This document shows positions 50,254 through 53,026 of a stretch of 53,026 nucleotides of DNA, one piece after another. Origin of the DNA: an uncultured Succinivibrio sp. (GTDB lineage Bacteria; Pseudomonadota; Gammaproteobacteria; Enterobacterales; Succinivibrionaceae); contig CACZXZ010000011.1 in assembly GCA_902785325.1 (NCBI GenBank), forward strand, positions 1 through 53,026, read 5' to 3'. The notes under the pieces were generated by a model, which was not told where the DNA came from, made no database searches, and worked only from the letters and a program-made list of their open reading frames with translations. How positions within the stretch are numbered: the stretch's first letter is position 1; the number at the start of each line of letters is the position of its first letter. The position numbers and the translations under genes are program-made.

Positions 50254-51333
50254 TTAATCGAGGGAAGTTTTATCTAAAGCTAAAGTAACGCTTTCCTCGA
50301 TAGTTTTATTATTTCTTAAAACTTCAAAGTGTAAAGTAGTACCAGGTTTAGTCTTTGAGACTAATTCAATGAGCTGTTTTGCATCCACAATCTCTTTTGA
50401 ATTAACCTTAGTTAACACATCTCCTGATTTTAAAATACCAAAGGCAGGACCTTGTGGATCGATAAATTCAACCGTAACACCTTTTTGATTATTTAAAGAT
50501 CGTATTCTTGAGTCAGAAATACCTAAATAACCACGTTCTACCTTGCCATGCATAATGATTTCATTCATCACTTCAGTAACTAAATTTACAGGTACTGAAA
50601 AACCAATGCCATAGCTGTCTTGAGTACTAAAAGAGGCGGTATTGATTCCTATTAAGTTACCTTGAGTATCGATAAGTGCACCACCTGAGTTACCTTGATT
50701 GATAGGTGCATCAGTTTGGATAAGATCTTGAAGACCTTGACGGATGCTCATTTGCTCTTTACTGATAAGTCCAGTGCCAGAGCGCGATAGAGCAGAGATA
50801 ATACCGTGAGTTACAGTTTGTCCTAAGTTGTTAGGATTACCAATGGCAAGTACGATATCACCGATATTAGGAGTGCGTTTTGCAATATGAATCGGTGGGA
50901 GATTTTTCTCCTCAACTTTTAATACTGCAATATCAGTTCTTCTGTCACAACCTACAATAAAAGCTTTTAATACTTTACCTTCTCTTGTTTGAACCCAGAT
51001 AGCTTTATTAGGCTCATTGCCAAGGGGAACTACATGGTAGTTAGTCACAATATAGCCTAAATCAGACATGATTACGCCTGATGCTGAGGAAGTAATAGTG
51101 GTAGTATCAGGCTCTGTGTAGTCCTCATTTAAGCTTGCTACATAGATATTAACTACACTTGGAGCTGCTTTACTTACTGCATAGGAGTAACCTTCTACAG
51201 AAACACCACTTGAGTAAATCACACTACCTACTTTTTTTCCAAGATTTGGATTTACTAAAAGTAGAGCACAGCCAACCGTTATTCCGGTAACTATTGGAAG
51301 AGCAATAGTTAAAAGTCTTTTATTTATTTTCAT
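50254..51333 (-). CDS. degS: DegS-like periplasmic serine protease
   Basis: The start is placed at the ATG at 51333, giving a 359-aa protein with an uncleaved N-terminal membrane anchor (LLTIALPIVTGITVGCALLL), catalytic H100 (TNYHVVP), D134 (RRTDIAVLKV) and S216 (QGNSGGALID), and a single C-terminal PDZ domain (~265-350). One PDZ plus an anchor matches DegS, which cuts the anti-sigma factor RseA in response to misfolded outer-membrane proteins. Confidence 0.9.
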   Translation of the reverse strand: MKINKRLLTIALPIVTGITVGCALLLVNPNLGKKVGSVIYSSGVSVEGYSYAVSKAAPSVVNIYVASLNEDYTEPDTTTITSSASGVIMSDLGYIVTNYHVVPLGNEPNKAIWVQTREGKVLKAFIVGCDRRTDIAVLKVEEKNLPPIHIAKRTPNIGDIVLAIGNPNNLGQTVTHGIISALSRSGTGLISKEQMSIRQGLQDLIQTDAPINQGNSGGALIDTQGNLIGINTASFSTQDSYGIGFSVPVNLVTEVMNEIIMHGKVERGYLGISDSRIRSLNNQKGVTVEFIDPQGPAFGILKSGDVLTKVNSKEIVDAKQLIELVSKTKPGTTLHFEVLRNNKTIEESVTLALDKTSLD

Positions 51334-51530
51334 GATAGACAAAAGTTGATGGATTTTTATTCCATAATAGCAAACTTGCAAGAAAATTCCTTGCGATAAG
51401 TTAAATTTGCTTAAAACAAATCAAAATTTAACAAAGACAGCAAAGAAAATTAACTTTACCAAGACAAAATCACAAGTGTTGTAATTATGTTGATTTGATG
51501 TTTGTTTATTTTTGTATTTGGCGTTTTTAT

Positions 51531-52886
51531 ATGAAATTTGTTTTATCAAAATTAGCTATTGGCGTTGCTTTAATTAGTTGTGTATCAAGTGCTTACGCAC
51601 TTGAAATTAACCGTCATACTTTGCAATTAAATCAAGATCAGTATGTGAAGTATGAAGGTTCTAATGAGAATTTTAAACAAGGTTTTCCTACAGGCTTTGG
51701 CTCTGCTTTAGCCTTTAAGGAAGTAAGAGACAATGGTGATATCGTCTTTTTAGGCCTAACAGATAGAGGTCCTAACGGTGATGCACCACAAGCTTCAATT
51801 AACGGCAAGACTTTATCTGGTAAGTTCTTCCCAACCCCAAAATTTAATCCACAAGTAGGCATCTTAGTCTTATCAAAGGATGGTAAGTTCACAGTAGAGC
51901 GCACCATCAGTTTAAAGAATAAAGATGGCTCTTTAATTACAGGTTTACCTCTACCTCAAGGTAAAGTTGGCTACACTGGTGAATACGCTATAGGTGAGGA
52001 TTTTTCAATTCTTCCATATGATGAGAATGGTCTTGATCCTGAAGGTCTTGCTATCGACAAAGATGGCAATATGTGGATTTCTGACGAGTATGGTCCTTTC
52101 TTAATGAAGTTCTCACAAGATGGTACCTTACTTGAAAAGTATGCCCCAGGCAAAGGTTTACCTGAAATCTTAAAATACCGCACTCCAAATCGTGGAGCTG
52201 AAGGTTTAACTATCACTCCAAATGGCACCATCGTGGTAGCTGAGCAGAGCGTATTAAACTTAAAGCATGGTGATAAGAAATCAGGAAAGACTGCTTCCTT
52301 CTGCCGTATCGTCTTCTTTAATCCAAAGACTCATGAAACTAAAACTTACGGCTACCCAATTGATGTAGATTCCTACAAGAAACCAGGTAACGCAAAGTTA
52401 GGTGACATGATTGCTATCAATGATCATGAAGTGTTAATCATTGAACAGGCAAAGAACAAGCACAAGAAAATGCAAAACCTAATTTATAGAGTTGATTTTT
52501 CAGGTGCTGACGATTTGTCAAACGCTCAAAAAGATGGCTTGGAGCCTGAGTTCTTTAAAGATGCAGCAGGCTTTAAGCTTGCTAAAAAGTCTCTTCTAAT
52601 AGACTTAAGAGAGCATGGCTATAAAGCTGAAAAAGCTGAAGGTTTAACCATTCTTCCTGATAGACAGACTATTGCTGTTATCAATGATAATGACTTTGGT
52701 GTAGCAATTGATCTTCAAGATCCTGAAAACAAGAAAGCAGAAGTTACAGATTACATTTACCACGAGGATGGAACTTTCACTCTTGATGGAAAGAGTGCAA
52801 AACCTTCTATTAAGCTTGTGCACAATAGTGATGATGAGAAAGACACTGATCTTTTCTTAATCAAACTTGATGAGAAATTAAACTAA
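51531..52886 (+). CDS. Secreted phytase-like esterase-domain protein
   Basis: The ATG at 51531 gives a signal peptide MKFVLSKLAIGVALISCVSS ending AYA; an earlier ATG in a frame extension is less likely. The mature protein (about 427 aa) has the esterase-like-activity-of-phytase pattern: FLGLTDRGPNGDAP, DPEGLAIDKDGNMWISDEYG, RGAEGLTITPNGTIVVAEQS and KAEGLTILPDRQTIAVINDN, arranged like a beta-propeller. Substrate is unknown; a phosphate or sugar ester is possible. Confidence 0.85.
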   Translation: MKFVLSKLAIGVALISCVSSAYALEINRHTLQLNQDQYVKYEGSNENFKQGFPTGFGSALAFKEVRDNGDIVFLGLTDRGPNGDAPQASINGKTLSGKFFPTPKFNPQVGILVLSKDGKFTVERTISLKNKDGSLITGLPLPQGKVGYTGEYAIGEDFSILPYDENGLDPEGLAIDKDGNMWISDEYGPFLMKFSQDGTLLEKYAPGKGLPEILKYRTPNRGAEGLTITPNGTIVVAEQSVLNLKHGDKKSGKTASFCRIVFFNPKTHETKTYGYPIDVDSYKKPGNAKLGDMIAINDHEVLIIEQAKNKHKKMQNLIYRVDFSGADDLSNAQKDGLEPEFFKDAAGFKLAKKSLLIDLREHGYKAEKAEGLTILPDRQTIAVINDNDFGVAIDLQDPENKKAEVTDYIYHEDGTFTLDGKSAKPSIKLVHNSDDEKDTDLFLIKLDEKLN

Positions 52887-52973
52887 CCTTTAATACTTAG
52901 CAATTAGAATTGTCCTGACTCTAAATTTCTCGGATTTTCACATTTTTTATGTCACATGAGAAAGTCCGAGATC

Positions 52974-52996
52974 AAAGCCCCACAGAGTGGGGCTTT
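52974..52996 (+). terminator. Intrinsic terminator after the phytase-like gene
   Basis: AAAGCCCCAC and GTGGGGCTTT form a perfect 10-bp stem with an AGA loop; the A- and T-runs on the stem ends make it bidirectional. A second hairpin (CTCGGATTTTC...GAAAGTCCGAG, about 52930-52970) precedes it. Confidence 0.85.
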
Positions 52997-53026
52997 GCAT
53001 TTCCAAGAGGTTACTCTAGCTCTCCA

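Noticed and set aside
1-53026. CRISPR arrays and insertion sequences
   Set aside because: No regularly spaced repeat array of CRISPR type and no DDE transposase gene were seen on either strand; the 33-bp-spaced triplet at 39879 is too short and lies in a promoter region.

Overview
The window is AT-rich DNA from a bacterium that looks like a fermentative, probably anaerobic gammaproteobacterium. Succinivibrionaceae or a relative is my guess, not proven. The clues are a 5S rRNA followed by tRNA-Thr(GGT), as in Escherichia coli rrnD, together with bioB, a DegS-type protease, an NCS2 purine permease and a very large 2-hydroxyacyl-CoA dehydratase activase.

Positions 167-36150 are an integrated conjugative element of about 36 kb. 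It lies in the 3' end of the tRNA-Thr gene between two identical 16-bp copies of the tRNA end (167-182 and 36135-36150). From left to right it carries: a replication/partition module (386-5159: winged-helix protein, small protein, ParA, unknown, ParB); a terminator and an inverted-repeat-rich candidate oriT (5160-5377); a MobC-like protein and a relaxase; a Fic module with a VbhA-like partner; a small cargo island on the minus strand (9086-11932); a minus-strand operon with an ArdC-like metalloprotease-fold protein and an unknown 470-aa protein (12000-15770); a complete VirB1-VirB11/VirD4 type IV secretion operon (about 15920-28070) followed by an SSB-like protein, a TraL-like secreted protein and topoisomerase III; lipoprotein and membrane genes likely tied to surface or entry exclusion; a second unknown cargo-type protein with its small partner (32858-33989); and a tyrosine integrase at the far end (34070-35407).

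The most striking pattern is that five element proteins end in Glu-Arg at the very C-terminus, four of them in Asp-(Leu/Ile)-Glu-Arg. They are the relaxase (NQER), the Fic protein (DLER), the ArdC-like protein (DIER), the 470-aa unknown (DLER) and the 275-aa unknown (DIER). The Glu-Arg pair is written with five different codon combinations, so the peptide rather than the DNA is conserved. No structural secretion protein and no chromosomal protein here ends this way. Since relaxases are known substrates of such systems, I infer a short C-terminal secretion tag that marks a set of proteins sent into the recipient with the DNA. The two unknown tagged proteins each sit next to a paralogous ~100-aa acidic protein ending in YPDEF and share an internal GLPxD(A/S)V motif. 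This suggests effector-plus-partner (immunity or chaperone) pairs. A decayed end of a third such partner lies at 33998-34042.

Right of the element (36151-53026) is chromosome: the original terminator of the rRNA/tRNA operon, a zeta-toxin-like kinase with a small convergent partner gene whose homologue is also inside the element, a D-amino-acid-type aminotransferase, a DUF4143 ATPase preceded by three 33-bp-spaced repeats, a GH1 glycosidase, a Nudix hydrolase, a solute-binding protein, an NCS2 permease, the dehydratase activase, bioB, a DegS-like protease and a secreted phytase-like protein.
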